DNA from: Rhizobium sp. 18065
Lineage (GTDB): Bacteria; Pseudomonadota; Alphaproteobacteria; Rhizobiales; Rhizobiaceae
Reading direction: 5' to 3'
Length of the DNA stretch: 64,000 bases
Assembly: GCF_902706095.1 (NCBI RefSeq)
Contig: NZ_CACSJP010000004.1
Location: 62,001 to 126,000 of the forward strand
Below the pieces are notes generated by a model. It was given only the letters and a program-made list of their open reading frames with translations. It had not been told where the DNA came from and did no database searches. Each line of letters opens with the position of its first letter. Positions within the stretch are counted from its first letter, which is position 1. The position numbers were made by a program, and so were the translations under genes. Shown here one piece after another: positions 1-8,937 of this stretch.

Positions 1-817
1 AGTCGTTGCGGACGAGATCGACGAAGCCGCTGTCGGTGGCGAGATTGGCACGGAAGATCGACATGCGACCGGTCAAGGTCAGGACCCGTTCACCCAGCGA
101 CATCGACGACATCATCACATGGCGCTGGCAAAAGCGCAGGTCGAACCAGTCGCGGAACAGGCGGCCGCCCTTCGTGTCGCTGTATTCGTCGGTGGTGACG
201 GCGCCGACGGAAGGGTCGGTGAAGAAGGGCAGGCTGCGCTCGATGACGTCGATCGGTACGCAGCTGTCACCATCGACGAAGATGACGATATCGTTGCGAC
301 CCGGATTGAGCCTGGCGATCGAGCGCAGGGACGTAGCGAGCGCGTCGCGCTTGCCGGTACCGGCGATCTTGTCGATCTTCAGGGCAACCATCGCTTCCGA
401 ACCCGGATTGCGTGAGGCGACCGAGGCCATGACTTGCCGGATCAGCCGTGCATCGGCTTCGTCGACGATCGAGGCGACGATGGTGGCGCCACCCTTTGCG
501 TGGTAGGCCGCCTCGAAGATCGAACGATAGACCCGGGTCGAGATATCCGGAGCGATCTTGTAGGTGGTCACGAGGAAGAAGGTGTGATCCTTCAAGCCTC
601 GGGCCTGGTAGGCCTCGACGGCGTTTTTACGCCGGCGAGGATAGGCGAAGTTCAGATAATAGGCGGCCCGCGCCAGGTTGATCCCCGCCCAGGCATAGCG
701 CCAGCCGCCAATCAGGCCGACGGTGATCAGGGTGCCGGAGACGGTCTGGACCGCCGGATGCGGCACGCTGAGCGCCAGGATCGTCATGATGAGGAGATAG
801 ATGACGTGGGCCAACAT
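1..817 (-). CDS. Alg8-like family 2 glycosyltransferase (3' end outside window)
   Basis: I translated this reading frame by hand from an ATG at 817; it stays open for 272 codons to the window edge, so the C-terminus is missing. The start is preceded by AAGGGGC at a normal distance. The N-terminus has two hydrophobic segments (about residues 3-18 and 25-50), then a GT-A type core with a DGD motif in 'IVIFVDGDS' and a 'VTTDE' motif, the arrangement of Alg8/cellulose-synthase-like polymerising inner-membrane glycosyltransferases. It starts 13 bases after the stop of the AlgD-like dehydrogenase, so the two form one operon: the dehydrogenase would make the nucleotide uronic acid and this enzyme would polymerise it. 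Alg8 activity in Pseudomonas needs a PilZ partner (Alg44); any such gene lies outside the window. The exact polymer is unknown. Confidence 0.8.
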   Translation of the reverse strand, partial: MLAHVIYLLIMTILALSVPHPAVQTVSGTLITVGLIGGWRYAWAGINLARAAYYLNFAYPRRRKNAVEAYQARGLKDHTFFLVTTYKIAPDISTRVYRSIFEAAYHAKGGATIVASIVDEADARLIRQVMASVASRNPGSEAMVALKIDKIAGTGKRDALATSLRSIARLNPGRNDIVIFVDGDSCVPIDVIERSLPFFTDPSVGAVTTDEYSDTKGGRLFRDWFDLRFCQRHVMMSSMSLGERVLTLTGRMSIFRANLATDSGFVDLVRND

Positions 818-830
818 ATCGGTGCGCCCC

Positions 831-2150
831 TTACCAGCAAATGCCTTGGTAGGTTCCGGCGGAGCGAATGCCGGGGCGAATGCGGAGCAGGTCGACCATG
901 GGGATCTTGTCACTCGAGGCATCAAGAACCGGCATGGCCTCGGCATAGTGATTGCCGACAAGGATGACGTCGGAACTGTCGACGAGATCGTCGAGGTCGC
1001 TGACGAGCCTGTTTTTCAGGTCGATGGCGGTGTCATTGCCGCGACCGGCGCCGCTCATGCCCTCGGCATAGGCCTGATTGACGAAGGGGTCGTAGATCTT
1101 GAGGTCGTAGCCTCGGTCGATCAGGCGAGAGGCGAGGCTTGCGAGCGGGCTTTCGCGCAGATCGTCGGTACCGGTCTTGAAGCTGATGCCGACCATGCCG
1201 ATCGTCTGTCCGCCCATCTGCGAAACCATGGTCTCGGCGCGGTCGATCTGCGCTTCGTTGGCTTCCAGCACCGCGTCGAGAAGGGCGGTCTCGACATGCT
1301 TTTCCTTGGCCAGATGACGCAGAGCGCGGACATCCTTCGGCAGGCAGGAGCCGCCAAAGGCAAAGCCCGGGCGCATGAAATAGGGTGAGATGTTGACCTT
1401 GAGATCCGAGCACAGGATCTTCATCACCAGCTGACCGTCGACGCCGCTCGCCTTGGCGATGTTGCCGATCTCGTTGGCGAAGGTCACCTTGACGGCGCGC
1501 CAGGAGTTGCTGGTGTATTTGATCATCTCTGCGGTGGCGAGAGAGACCGAGTGGCACGGGCATGGGAGGGCGTCATTCAATTCGTGCAGAACCTTGTCGG
1601 TCTGTTCGTCGAGTGCGCCGAAGACGATCAAGCCCGGATCGTAGTAGTCTTCGATCGCTGTGCTCTCACGCAGGAATTCCGGATAGTAGCCGACACCGAA
1701 ATCCTTGCCGGCGATCAGGCCCGTGCTGCGCTCGAGCGCCGGGATGCAGACCTGCTCCATGCTGCCTGGCACGATGGTCGAGCGGACGACAACGGAGTGG
1801 AAACGTCCCTTGGCAGCGATTGCAGTGCCGATCGCCTCGCAGGCCTTGACCACATAGGTCAGCCCAACCGAGCCGTCCGGTGCGCTCGGAGTGCCGACGC
1901 AGACGAAGGACACGTCGGTCGAAGCAATTGCATCCTGGATATCGAGCGTGGCGCGCAGCTTGCCGCTGGCGACAGTCTGCTCGATCAGGGGATCAAGGCC
2001 CTTCTCAACGATCGGTGCGCGTCCGTTGTTGATCGTGTCGACCTTGGCAGGGTCGATATCCACGGCTACGACTTCATGTCCATCTTTGGCCAGGCAGGCC
2101 GCTGCCACCACGCCGACGTAGCCGATTCCAAATACGCTGATCCTAGCCAT
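831..2150 (-). CDS. algD: nucleotide-sugar 6-dehydrogenase, AlgD-like (GDP-mannose or UDP-sugar)
   Basis: The 439-residue product is full length for the UDP-glucose/GDP-mannose dehydrogenase family. The NAD-binding site 'GIGYVGVVAAACLA' is at residues 8-21, and the active-site cysteine lies in 'FGGSCLPKDVRAL' near residue 268, a wording closer to AlgD than to typical Ugd. The reaction is a two-step NAD-dependent oxidation of the sugar C6 to the uronic acid, in the cytoplasm. The gene is followed after 13 bases by an Alg8-like glycosyltransferase, which supports uronate polymer synthesis. The upstream 240 bases are AT-rich and presumably hold the promoter. Substrate choice between GDP-mannose and UDP-glucose cannot be settled from motifs alone; the symbol is given by similarity. 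Confidence 0.82.
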   Translation of the reverse strand: MARISVFGIGYVGVVAAACLAKDGHEVVAVDIDPAKVDTINNGRAPIVEKGLDPLIEQTVASGKLRATLDIQDAIASTDVSFVCVGTPSAPDGSVGLTYVVKACEAIGTAIAAKGRFHSVVVRSTIVPGSMEQVCIPALERSTGLIAGKDFGVGYYPEFLRESTAIEDYYDPGLIVFGALDEQTDKVLHELNDALPCPCHSVSLATAEMIKYTSNSWRAVKVTFANEIGNIAKASGVDGQLVMKILCSDLKVNISPYFMRPGFAFGGSCLPKDVRALRHLAKEKHVETALLDAVLEANEAQIDRAETMVSQMGGQTIGMVGISFKTGTDDLRESPLASLASRLIDRGYDLKIYDPFVNQAYAEGMSGAGRGNDTAIDLKNRLVSDLDDLVDSSDVILVGNHYAEAMPVLDASSDKIPMVDLLRIRPGIRSAGTYQGICW

Positions 2151-2341
2151 GTGCTGCCCTTGTTGTTGACCGTAGGCCTCGACGGCCAGCCGGTAGTTAA
2201 CAATCGTTTAAATCCGTCGTTAGGATTGGCAGCTATGTTTGCTTAGTAAAAGTCAGGAAAGGCCCGACAATTGTCAGGTAAATTCCCAATAAATATTTAA
2301 TAAAAACAGCATATTAGCAATTGTAATTTAATAAACGCAAA

Positions 2342-2373
2342 GTAGCGCGATGGACGTACATCCATCGCGCTAC
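2342..2373 (-). terminator. 13-bp perfect hairpin after the LuxR gene
   Basis: GTAGCGCGATGGA (2342-2354) and its exact reverse complement (2361-2373) flank a six-base loop. It lies 20 bases beyond the stop of the minus-strand LuxR-type gene. Read on the minus strand, the stem is followed by TTTGCGTTTATT, a modest U-rich tract; on the plus strand it is followed by CAATTTTTATC. It probably terminates LuxR-gene transcription before the algD promoter. It could also act as a regulator site, since it lies upstream of algD. Confidence 0.6.
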
Positions 2374-2392
2374 CAATTTTTATCAATCAATG

Positions 2393-3046
2393 TTAATATT
2401 GAAGCCAGCCTACGCTAATTGCGTAGTTGACTATGTCTGATCTTGTTCGAAGTGATAGTTTTTTTGTCGCACGATATTTGTATGTTTCAACCGTTTTTGT
2501 GCTTAGTTGAATATCTGCTGCGATTTCTTTCATCGCTTTTCCAAGCGCGACATAACGTAAAACAAGTTCTTCCTGCGTGGAGAGCTTGCCTTGTTCGGGT
2601 TCTGATGTCGTATTGTTGGCGTTTCCGCTTTCAGACAATACAATCACAGATTCATCTATGACGATGTCGCCGGCGTGTATGCTCTTGATCACACGCAACA
2701 GCTTCGGGCTTGCAACCGTTTTGTTGACCACCCCAGAGTATCCCTTGGCGATATATGTCTCTCCGGGCAAGGTATCGCGCGCATTGCAATAGGCGATGAT
2801 GCGTGCCGTGGCCTGAAGTTCTTTCAAGTCCATCTCGCCGTCGCGCAGCACCCGATCGAGGAAGCCCGGGTCGGCGACGATAACATGCGGCGCCAAGCGC
2901 TTGACCGCTTCAGTCAGACTCACGTCCCTTTGCGTCAGCGCGAGTGCTTTCAGCTGTCGTGTCGAATTTATCAGAAAGCTCAGGCCGTCCACCAGAACCG
3001 GGTTCTCGTCCAAAACAAGGACCCTTATCTTGCTAGTGTTTTCCAT
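2393..3046 (-). CDS. LuxR-type response regulator
   Basis: The product from the ATG at 3046 is 217 residues. That start is preceded by GGAG at five bases and removes a 41-residue extension that looks non-coding. Residues 1-125 form a receiver-like domain with acidic pair D13/E14, likely phosphorylation site D59 ('VIVADPG') and a conserved lysine in 'VVNKT'; the usual Ser/Thr after beta-4 is replaced ('IIAYCNA'). The C-terminus (about 150-215) is a LuxR/GerE helix-turn-helix: 'LSTQEELVLRYVALGKAMKEI' then 'LSTKTVETYKYRATKKL'. It probably binds DNA when phosphorylated by an unlinked kinase. It lies next to the exopolysaccharide genes and divergent from an MCP-like gene, so it may regulate surface polymer or motility, but no target is shown. 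Confidence 0.75.
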   Translation of the reverse strand: MENTSKIRVLVLDENPVLVDGLSFLINSTRQLKALALTQRDVSLTEAVKRLAPHVIVADPGFLDRVLRDGEMDLKELQATARIIAYCNARDTLPGETYIAKGYSGVVNKTVASPKLLRVIKSIHAGDIVIDESVIVLSESGNANNTTSEPEQGKLSTQEELVLRYVALGKAMKEIAADIQLSTKTVETYKYRATKKLSLRTRSDIVNYAISVGWLQY

Positions 3047-3845
3047 CGCAGCTCCAATCGACCGACCCTGCCGCACATTCCACCAATCGACCGATGTACT
3101 CGGGCGAACATGTTTGCAAATGACAAGCTCTGGCCTGAACATGTTCGGAGAGAACGGAGGGGGTGTCAAGATGCTGCGACGCAGTAAGAATTCTATCGAT
3201 TATGCTGTTGTGCAACATAACTAAGCCGCTCGCCATCGTACTGATAGGGGGAATTCCTTTTTCTATCAATAAATTAGGCAAGTCTTTTGCAGGGTGATGA
3301 GGATCACAATATTCGGCTGGACTGCCGTAGGTTGCTCTCTTTAGCGGTGAAAAGGGCTTTTTGTCTCGAAAAAGCACATGGCCTATAAGGAATGACAGGT
3401 GACATTTCTCCAGCATTTCATGCCCGGAAGTTTCATTGACAAATGCCAAACCGTGGCCAGCCAATTCCCTTCACGACGTCCAGAAATCGCGCGCGAAATC
3501 CTCTTCGCACGAACTTCCGTTGGGATCGCGAATTGCTCGCGAGTGATTTGCAGTGTCATATCGTCGCTATCAGGCGAAATTGCAGCAATGTGATTTTATG
3601 TGATCTACGGATTGCAAGGAGGCCCCAGTCGCGGGCGTGCCCGGGTCGATGATCGTCAGCACCCCTTGCCATGAGCCAGCCGCATTCCCCTCGATCGAAC
3701 AGCGGATTGCCGACGCTAAACCATTAACTGTAAAACCCATCACAAGTCGCATCGGGCCACTTTCGCAATTTGTTGCGCCCTGAATTTACTACTCTTTTTA
3801 CAGTGTCGGCTAAGTTGACCTCTACAAAGTAGCGTAGGGTGTGTT
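3047..3845. other. intergenic region, about 800 bp, no supported gene
   Basis: This lies between the divergent LuxR-type gene and the MCP-like gene and should contain both promoters. It is less GC-rich than the flanking genes. The only long open frame in it (3033-3464, minus) overlaps the LuxR start and has no recognisable domain or good ribosome site. I saw no convincing terminator, repeat or RNA. Confidence 0.5.
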
Positions 3846-5591
3846 GTGAAGCATAATTTCAAGCTTACGACAGTTGGTCCAGACTTGCGGACGGACTTGG
3901 TCTCAAAACTCAATCTGGCGCATTCGGCGATCGAGAAGTCATTTCTCGACGCGGGGGCGGTTCTTGTTTCGGTGATGGAGATTTTGAACGGACTGGTCGA
4001 TATCCTTGATCGCCTGACGAATACCCTCGACGGCGAGACCACGGCGTCGACGGTCAAGGGTTTGCGGAGTACCGTTTCCGATCTCGCACTGCTGCCGAAG
4101 ATCGCTGAAGCGCGGCATACGAAGTTTGTCGAGATTTCCGACATATGCCATTCGAGCAGCCTTCACCTCGACGACATGCGTGAGACAATCCGCTATCTGC
4201 GTACCTTCGCCATCACGGTGAAAATCACCGGTGCGGGACTTGCCGAGTTCGCGGAATTCGCCGATGAGATCCGCGACCGGGTGCAGTTCGGCGCGGAAGA
4301 GGTGGACAAGTTCGTCGCGCAGCTCAGCGTAATGCGTGCGCAGTTGCGGACAGCGCGCGACTTTGCCGAAGGCATCCGCAGCGATTTCGACACCACGGTT
4401 CCACGCATTGTCAGCAACCTGGATCAGAGCTCGAGCCGCATCGCACAGCAATATGCGCAGATGTCTGCCGTTGCCAGTGATGTCAAACAGGTGACGGGCC
4501 GAGTCCAGGGCAAGATAGCCAGCGTGCTTTCGGGACTGCAGATTGGCGATATCACCCGCCAGCGCATCGAACATGTGCAAAGCACGTTCGAACTGCTTGA
4601 CGCGTTTCTGGCCTCGCCGGAGGGGCGCGCGCTTTCGGCGCAGGAAGCCGACGATCTGAATTCGGTCATTCTCCATCTGTGTCATGCACAGCTCGATGAA
4701 ACGCTGGTCGATTTCCGTCGGCAGTGCCGTGGCATCTCTACCAATATTGCAAGCTTCTCCGCCGATGCATCGCAGATCCTCGTTCTGCGTGACAAGGTGA
4801 CGTCCGAAGGTGCTGGCGAAGAGCACAATGCGCTGAAGTCGATGGAGGCGGATCTCAGGGTCGGTTGCGAGCTTGCCGAACGTGTTCGCGATCGCAGTGG
4901 CGAGTCTGATTCCGTCGTCGGTTCGGTGACAGCGACAGCCCAGCATCTGTTGAAAGGGATCGAGGTCATCCGCTCGATCAAGACTGATATCCACTATATG
5001 GCTCTCAACTCCAACCTGCGCTGTTCGCGCCTGGGGGATGCAGGGCGTTCGGTGAATGTGGTCAGCGGCGAGCTGCGGCTTTTCGCCGGTAAGCTTGAAA
5101 CGCCGGCCGATGCGATCGTGACCGACCTTCATGCCGTGGAAGCGGCGACGCAGTTCCTGTCCGGTGAAGCGACCGCTGACATCGCCAATCTCGGTGAGCC
5201 TCTGCGGAATGCGCTGACGGCGGTCCAGACGGTCGGTGCTGAAATGGAAAAGGGGCTGCAGGAATTTGCGGTCGAGGGGCAGGCGGTGTTTGCGCGCATC
5301 AGCGCGGCCGTGACCAAGCTTGACTTCGAGAGTGAGCTCGGTGGTGTTCTAGACCAATGCCTGGGGCTTGCATCCCACATGGCCGCCGACACTCTTCCGG
5401 ACACATTCGATCTCGCATCCAAAATCGAGCCGCTTTCATCGGGCATTTTCCGGATCTATACGATGGCGCAGGAAAGAGACATTCATCTGCGATACCTGAA
5501 TGTGAATTCCGCGGGATCCACTGCCCCGGCTGAAACGGCCAAGGCGGAGATCATGGATGACGACGACCTGTTCGCCGACGCCCTGTTCTGA
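3846..5591 (+). CDS. soluble methyl-accepting-chemotaxis-like protein with altered signalling tip
   Basis: The 581-residue product has no signal peptide or membrane segment and is predicted to be almost entirely helical. Around residues 377-412 the stretch 'IKTDIHYMALNSNLRCSRLGDAGRSV' aligns with the hairpin tip of chemoreceptors (normally I..Q T.LLALNA..EAARAGE.GR.F), followed by 'VVSGELRLFAG' in place of 'VVA.EVRKLA'. The tip is thus recognisable but degenerate, so binding to CheA/CheW may be altered. The protein ends in an acidic tail, 'DDDDLFADALF'. The start is a GTG at 3846 with a weak GGG-rich site upstream. It converges on the ParA gene at the end of the chemotaxis operon. It may be a cytoplasmic receptor or a scaffold; a dedicated function is not known to me. 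Confidence 0.7.
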   Translation: MKHNFKLTTVGPDLRTDLVSKLNLAHSAIEKSFLDAGAVLVSVMEILNGLVDILDRLTNTLDGETTASTVKGLRSTVSDLALLPKIAEARHTKFVEISDICHSSSLHLDDMRETIRYLRTFAITVKITGAGLAEFAEFADEIRDRVQFGAEEVDKFVAQLSVMRAQLRTARDFAEGIRSDFDTTVPRIVSNLDQSSSRIAQQYAQMSAVASDVKQVTGRVQGKIASVLSGLQIGDITRQRIEHVQSTFELLDAFLASPEGRALSAQEADDLNSVILHLCHAQLDETLVDFRRQCRGISTNIASFSADASQILVLRDKVTSEGAGEEHNALKSMEADLRVGCELAERVRDRSGESDSVVGSVTATAQHLLKGIEVIRSIKTDIHYMALNSNLRCSRLGDAGRSVNVVSGELRLFAGKLETPADAIVTDLHAVEAATQFLSGEATADIANLGEPLRNALTAVQTVGAEMEKGLQEFAVEGQAVFARISAAVTKLDFESELGGVLDQCLGLASHMAADTLPDTFDLASKIEPLSSGIFRIYTMAQERDIHLRYLNVNSAGSTAPAETAKAEIMDDDDLFADALF

Positions 5592-5600
5592 CCTGCGGTA

Positions 5601-6326
5601 CTAGGCCGCGTGCTCCAGCCGCCCGAACGTTCGGGCGGCGAGCAGCACCTGCTCGGTTGTCTGCGCCAGCGGCACAAGCTTCAACACTTCATCCGCATAA
5701 CGTTCGGCGTTCAGGATCGCCTTGCCGAGATTGCTGACCTTGGCCGGATCCATACTGTGCAAGTAGGCGTGAAAATCGAACATGTCGCGATAGGCGGAGC
5801 GCTCGATGATCGGCGTGTCAAGCACATGCACGCGCTGTTCGGTCAGGAGCTGCTTGACGGCCTGCAGCGCACGCGTGGTTACAAACGAATTCACCCGCGA
5901 CAGGACCACCGAGTGGGCGATGCGGATACCAGCTTTCCGGTCGAGATAACGGAGCAGATCGAGAACCTGCGCGCCACCCTGCGCATCCATGCTGCTTCCC
6001 TGCACGGGGATCATCACATGGTCGGACAGACCGATGGCAGTCGCCAGCAGGGGAGACTGAATTCCGGGAAGATCAATGATCACGTAGTCCCAGTCACGCT
6101 GGGAGTCGTTTACGGTTTTCTGGATCGTAGCCATGGAGACAAATGTCTCGACGGTCAGGTTTGGCCGCTTCTCGGCGGTTTCAAACCATCTCGAGATCCA
6201 GCGCTGCGGATCGGTATCCAGGATGCAGACCCTGAAATTGCGCCGCACGAGTTCTGTCGCGAGGAGAAGGACGGCAGTGGTCTTGCCGGCGCCACCCTTG
6301 GAATTGGCGAATGTGATGACGGCCAT
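5601..6326 (-). CDS. ParA/MinD-type ATPase linked to chemotaxis operon
   Basis: From the ATG at 6326 (preceded by GAGGAG) the product is 241 residues. It has the deviant Walker A box of ParA ATPases, 'KGGAGKTT' (residues 10-17, with both K10 and K15), the Walker A' 'ILDTDPQRW' and Walker B 'YVIIDLPG'. There is no helix-turn-helix N-terminus, so it is a short ParA of the positioning type. It lies 155 bases downstream of cheB on the same strand, with no parB or plasmid replication genes. In Vibrio (ParC) and Rhodobacter (PpfA), ParA-like proteins encoded with che genes position and segregate chemotaxis arrays; I infer the same role here. A house-keeping or plasmid partition role is less likely. 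Confidence 0.8.
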   Translation of the reverse strand: MAVITFANSKGGAGKTTAVLLLATELVRRNFRVCILDTDPQRWISRWFETAEKRPNLTVETFVSMATIQKTVNDSQRDWDYVIIDLPGIQSPLLATAIGLSDHVMIPVQGSSMDAQGGAQVLDLLRYLDRKAGIRIAHSVVLSRVNSFVTTRALQAVKQLLTEQRVHVLDTPIIERSAYRDMFDFHAYLHSMDPAKVSNLGKAILNAERYADEVLKLVPLAQTTEQVLLAARTFGRLEHAA

Positions 6327-6481
6327 GGTCTGCTCCTCGTCTAGACGCGTGAGCCAGAATCGCTCGCCAGGGCACAACCATCGTGCAGGTTTCACTCTTG
6401 CCAAACATGGTTAACAAAGAGGAAAGCCCTAGGGACATAAGCTTGCAGATGTGCCTGCAATGCCGGGAAAAATTCTATGAA

Positions 6482-7567
6482 TTACCGATGCTTGTCGGCA
6501 CTCAGGATTTCCCGTGCGATGAGATCGAGAGAGACGACCTTGTCGACGCCACCACGCGCAATCGCTTCCTTCGGCATTCCGAAGACGATGGAACTCGCTT
6601 CATCCTGGGCGACGGTAAAGGCGCCGGTCTGGTGCATTTCCTCCATGCCACGCGCCCCGTCGTCGCCCATGCCGGTCATGATGACGCCCATGGCATTGGA
6701 GCCTGCAGCGCGTGCTGCCGAACGGAAGAGGACATCCACCGACGGACGGTGACGCGAGACAAGCGGGCCTGTGCGCACAGACACGTGGTAGCGGGCGCCT
6801 TGCCGCTCGAGGAGGATATGTTTGTCGCCGGGTGCAATCAGGACATGGCCGCGCAGAACCGGGTCGCCATCGACTGCCTCCTTCACCTCAACCTCGCAGA
6901 GGCTGTTCAACCGCTTGGCAAAGGCTGCGGTGAAGCGTTCCGGCATGTGCTGGACGATAACGATGCCGGGCGCGTTGGCCGGCAACCGCTCCAGCATTTC
7001 ACGCAAGGCTTCGGTGCCGCCGGTGGACGCGCCGACGCAGACAACCATTTCGGTCGTGCGGGCCATGGCCTTGCCTGTCGGCGGCGGCAGGACGGCGTCG
7101 GCTGTCAGCTTGGCCGTCGGGCCGCCGGCTGCGGCCGAGCGCATACGCCTCGTCGACCCCAGCCGCGCCTGGGCTGCACTTTTCACCACGTCGCAGATCC
7201 GAAGCGCCTGCTCGGAGAGATAGTCGGCCGCACCGATCTTCGGTTTCAGGATGACATCAACGGCGCCGGCTTCGAGTGCCTGCAGCAGGGTTTCGGAGCC
7301 TGATTCCGTCAGGGACGAGCACATTACGACTGGGATGGGCCGCTGCGACATCAGTTTGCGCAGAAACGTGATGCCATCCATGCGCGGCATCTCGACATCC
7401 AGGGTGATAACATCCGGTATCTCCTCCTGGATGCGCTTGGCCGCTATGAACGGATCCGAAGCCGCACCGATCACTTCGATGTCAGGGTCCGACTGCAGGA
7501 CTGCGGTCAGTGTCTGGCGCACAGACGCGGAATCATCAATGATCAGGACGCGGATCTTGTTGCTCAT
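6482..7567 (-). CDS. cheB: CheB protein-glutamate methylesterase
   Basis: The 361-residue product has an N-terminal receiver domain (acidic pair D11/D12, phosphorylation site D57 in '[13 protein letters not shown]', conserved lysine in 'LKPK') and a C-terminal methylesterase domain with the catalytic triad motifs 'VGASTGG' (Ser), 'VQHMP' (His) and 'GMGDDGA' (Asp). It removes methyl groups from, and deamidates, MCP glutamates/glutamines, opposing CheR. It begins six bases after the cheR stop and is the last classical che gene of the operon. The length and domain order are normal. Confidence 0.95.
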   Translation of the reverse strand: MSNKIRVLIIDDSASVRQTLTAVLQSDPDIEVIGAASDPFIAAKRIQEEIPDVITLDVEMPRMDGITFLRKLMSQRPIPVVMCSSLTESGSETLLQALEAGAVDVILKPKIGAADYLSEQALRICDVVKSAAQARLGSTRRMRSAAAGGPTAKLTADAVLPPPTGKAMARTTEMVVCVGASTGGTEALREMLERLPANAPGIVIVQHMPERFTAAFAKRLNSLCEVEVKEAVDGDPVLRGHVLIAPGDKHILLERQGARYHVSVRTGPLVSRHRPSVDVLFRSAARAAGSNAMGVIMTGMGDDGARGMEEMHQTGAFTVAQDEASSIVFGMPKEAIARGGVDKVVSLDLIAREILSADKHR

Positions 7568-7573
7568 AGGTCT

Positions 7574-8425
7574 TCAGATCCTTTTGAAGATCGTGTTCGC
7601 CACCTGGCGGACAGGGAGATCCAGGCCGGTCACGGATTCCGAATGGCCGATGAAGAGATAACCGTCCGGAACGAGATTGGCGCAGAGTTGCGAGAGGACG
7701 TGTTCCTGGGTCTTCTTGTCGAAGTAGATCAGCACGTTGCGGCAGAAAATCATGTGGAACGGGTCACCGACTGGGTAGGTCTTGTCCATGAAGTTCAACC
7801 GGCCAAAGCCTATTTTCGACCGCAACGCAGGTGTTATCCTGACGTTGGTCCGCTTTTTATCCTTGGGCTGCATCACGTATTTCGCCATCATGTGTGGCGG
7901 TACCGGATCCAGTTGCTCCACCGGATAAATCCCGGCCCTGGCCGTCTTCAGCACATCCGTGGACAGGTCGGTTGCAAGGATATTGAAGTCGCTGCCGCTG
8001 TTGGCCTGGGTCGCTTCGGCCATCACCATGGCCATCGTATAGGGTTCGGCCCCGTTAGAGCAGGCGGCACTCCACGCCCGCAGGCGACGGATCCCCCGGT
8101 CCTTCAGTTCCGGCAGAACAACCTGTTCCAGATAGTTGAAATGGTTGGGCTCGCGAAAGAAGTCTGTCTTGTTGGTGGTGACCGCATCGATCAGATGTAT
8201 GCTCTCGTTCTGCAAGCCACCGTGCTTGAAAAGGAAATCGCAGTAGTCGTTGAAGGTGGCAAGGCCGGTGGCGCGCAACCGCCGGCGCAGTCGTCCCTCG
8301 AGCATGGTGACCTTGTTCGGCGGCATCTTGATACCGCTATAGTCATAGATGAACTTCGCCAATAACTGATAATTGCGAGGACCCAGCGTGTCCTCGCCCC
8401 GTACCTGGGCTACGCCTGCATTCAC
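7574..8425 (-). CDS. cheR: CheR chemoreceptor methyltransferase
   Basis: The 283-residue product has the helical N-terminal CheR domain (about 15-80) and an S-adenosylmethionine-binding domain with 'AWSAACSNGAEPYTMAM', 'ILATDLS', 'FCRNVLIYFD' and 'GHSES', all hallmarks of the family. It methylates glutamates on chemoreceptors in the cytoplasm for adaptation. It lies between cheW and cheB, with 11 and 6 bases separating them. The neighbouring MCPs lack a C-terminal NWETF-type pentapeptide, so CheR would have to recognise them without the classical tether. Confidence 0.95.
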   Translation of the reverse strand: MNAGVAQVRGEDTLGPRNYQLLAKFIYDYSGIKMPPNKVTMLEGRLRRRLRATGLATFNDYCDFLFKHGGLQNESIHLIDAVTTNKTDFFREPNHFNYLEQVVLPELKDRGIRRLRAWSAACSNGAEPYTMAMVMAEATQANSGSDFNILATDLSTDVLKTARAGIYPVEQLDPVPPHMMAKYVMQPKDKKRTNVRITPALRSKIGFGRLNFMDKTYPVGDPFHMIFCRNVLIYFDKKTQEHVLSQLCANLVPDGYLFIGHSESVTGLDLPVRQVANTIFKRI

Positions 8426-8436
8426 CGAGTCACTCC

Positions 8437-8937
8437 TTAGCCAAAGGCCACTTGTTTTTCATTGCTGCCCAGCACATTCACGTCCGAATGTGAAAACAGG
8501 CGCGCCAGATCGATGATCACGACGAAATCCGCCTCGCGCCGGACAACGCCGGCGATGTAGTCGGAGCCCCAGCGGACACCGATATCCGGGGCTGCTTCGA
8601 TCTGATCACGCCGAAACGGTGTGACCTCGTAAACCTTGTCCGCGACCAGGCCGATTGCCAGCGTCTTGCCCTCAATCGGAATATCCAGCACCAGGATGCG
8701 GGTATCATTGGTGCGGATCGTCCTCGACATTCCAAGGCGGACCCTGAGGTCGATGACCGGCACGCCCTGGCCACGCACATCGCGCAGCCCGAGCAGGTAG
8801 TCCGGCCCGTGCGGGATCTTGAACGGATCCTCATGGTCCAGGATCTCCCGGACCACGGTGACGGGAACGGCGAAGATCTCCTCGCCGAGGCTGAATGTGA
8901 CGAACTGGGATTCAGATGAGGCCGTGCTCATGATCAT
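8437..8937 (-). CDS. cheW: CheW coupling protein
   Basis: The 166-residue product is a single CheW/SH3-like domain ('[19 protein letters not shown]', '[23 protein letters not shown]', '[10 protein letters not shown]'). It links MCPs to CheA. Its ATG at 8937 overlaps the stop of the upstream MCP gene in an ATGA, which supports this start over the in-frame ATG two codons later and indicates translational coupling. It is one of two cheW genes in the operon; the other is at 12630-13145 and is clearly different in sequence, so they may have different partners. Confidence 0.92.
   Translation of the reverse strand: MIMSTASSESQFVTFSLGEEIFAVPVTVVREILDHEDPFKIPHGPDYLLGLRDVRGQGVPVIDLRVRLGMSRTIRTNDTRILVLDIPIEGKTLAIGLVADKVYEVTPFRRDQIEAAPDIGVRWGSDYIAGVVRREADFVVIIDLARLFSHSDVNVLGSNEKQVAFG

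Noticed and set aside
3033..3464. 143-residue open frame on the minus strand in the 3.0-3.8 kb gap
   Set aside because: It overlaps the start of the LuxR-type gene in another frame, has no recognisable domain, biased composition or good ribosome site, and looks like a chance frame.
3939..5132. 397-residue minus-strand frame opposite the soluble MCP-like gene
   Set aside because: The plus-strand frame shows the helical MCP-like pattern and a recognisable signalling tip; the minus-strand product is rich in His, Arg and Asp with no motif.
5601..6326. Plasmid origin or repABC partition locus suggested by the ParA gene
   Set aside because: No parB/repB, repC or iteron-like repeats lie nearby, and the protein lacks the N-terminal DNA-binding region of RepA-type ParAs.
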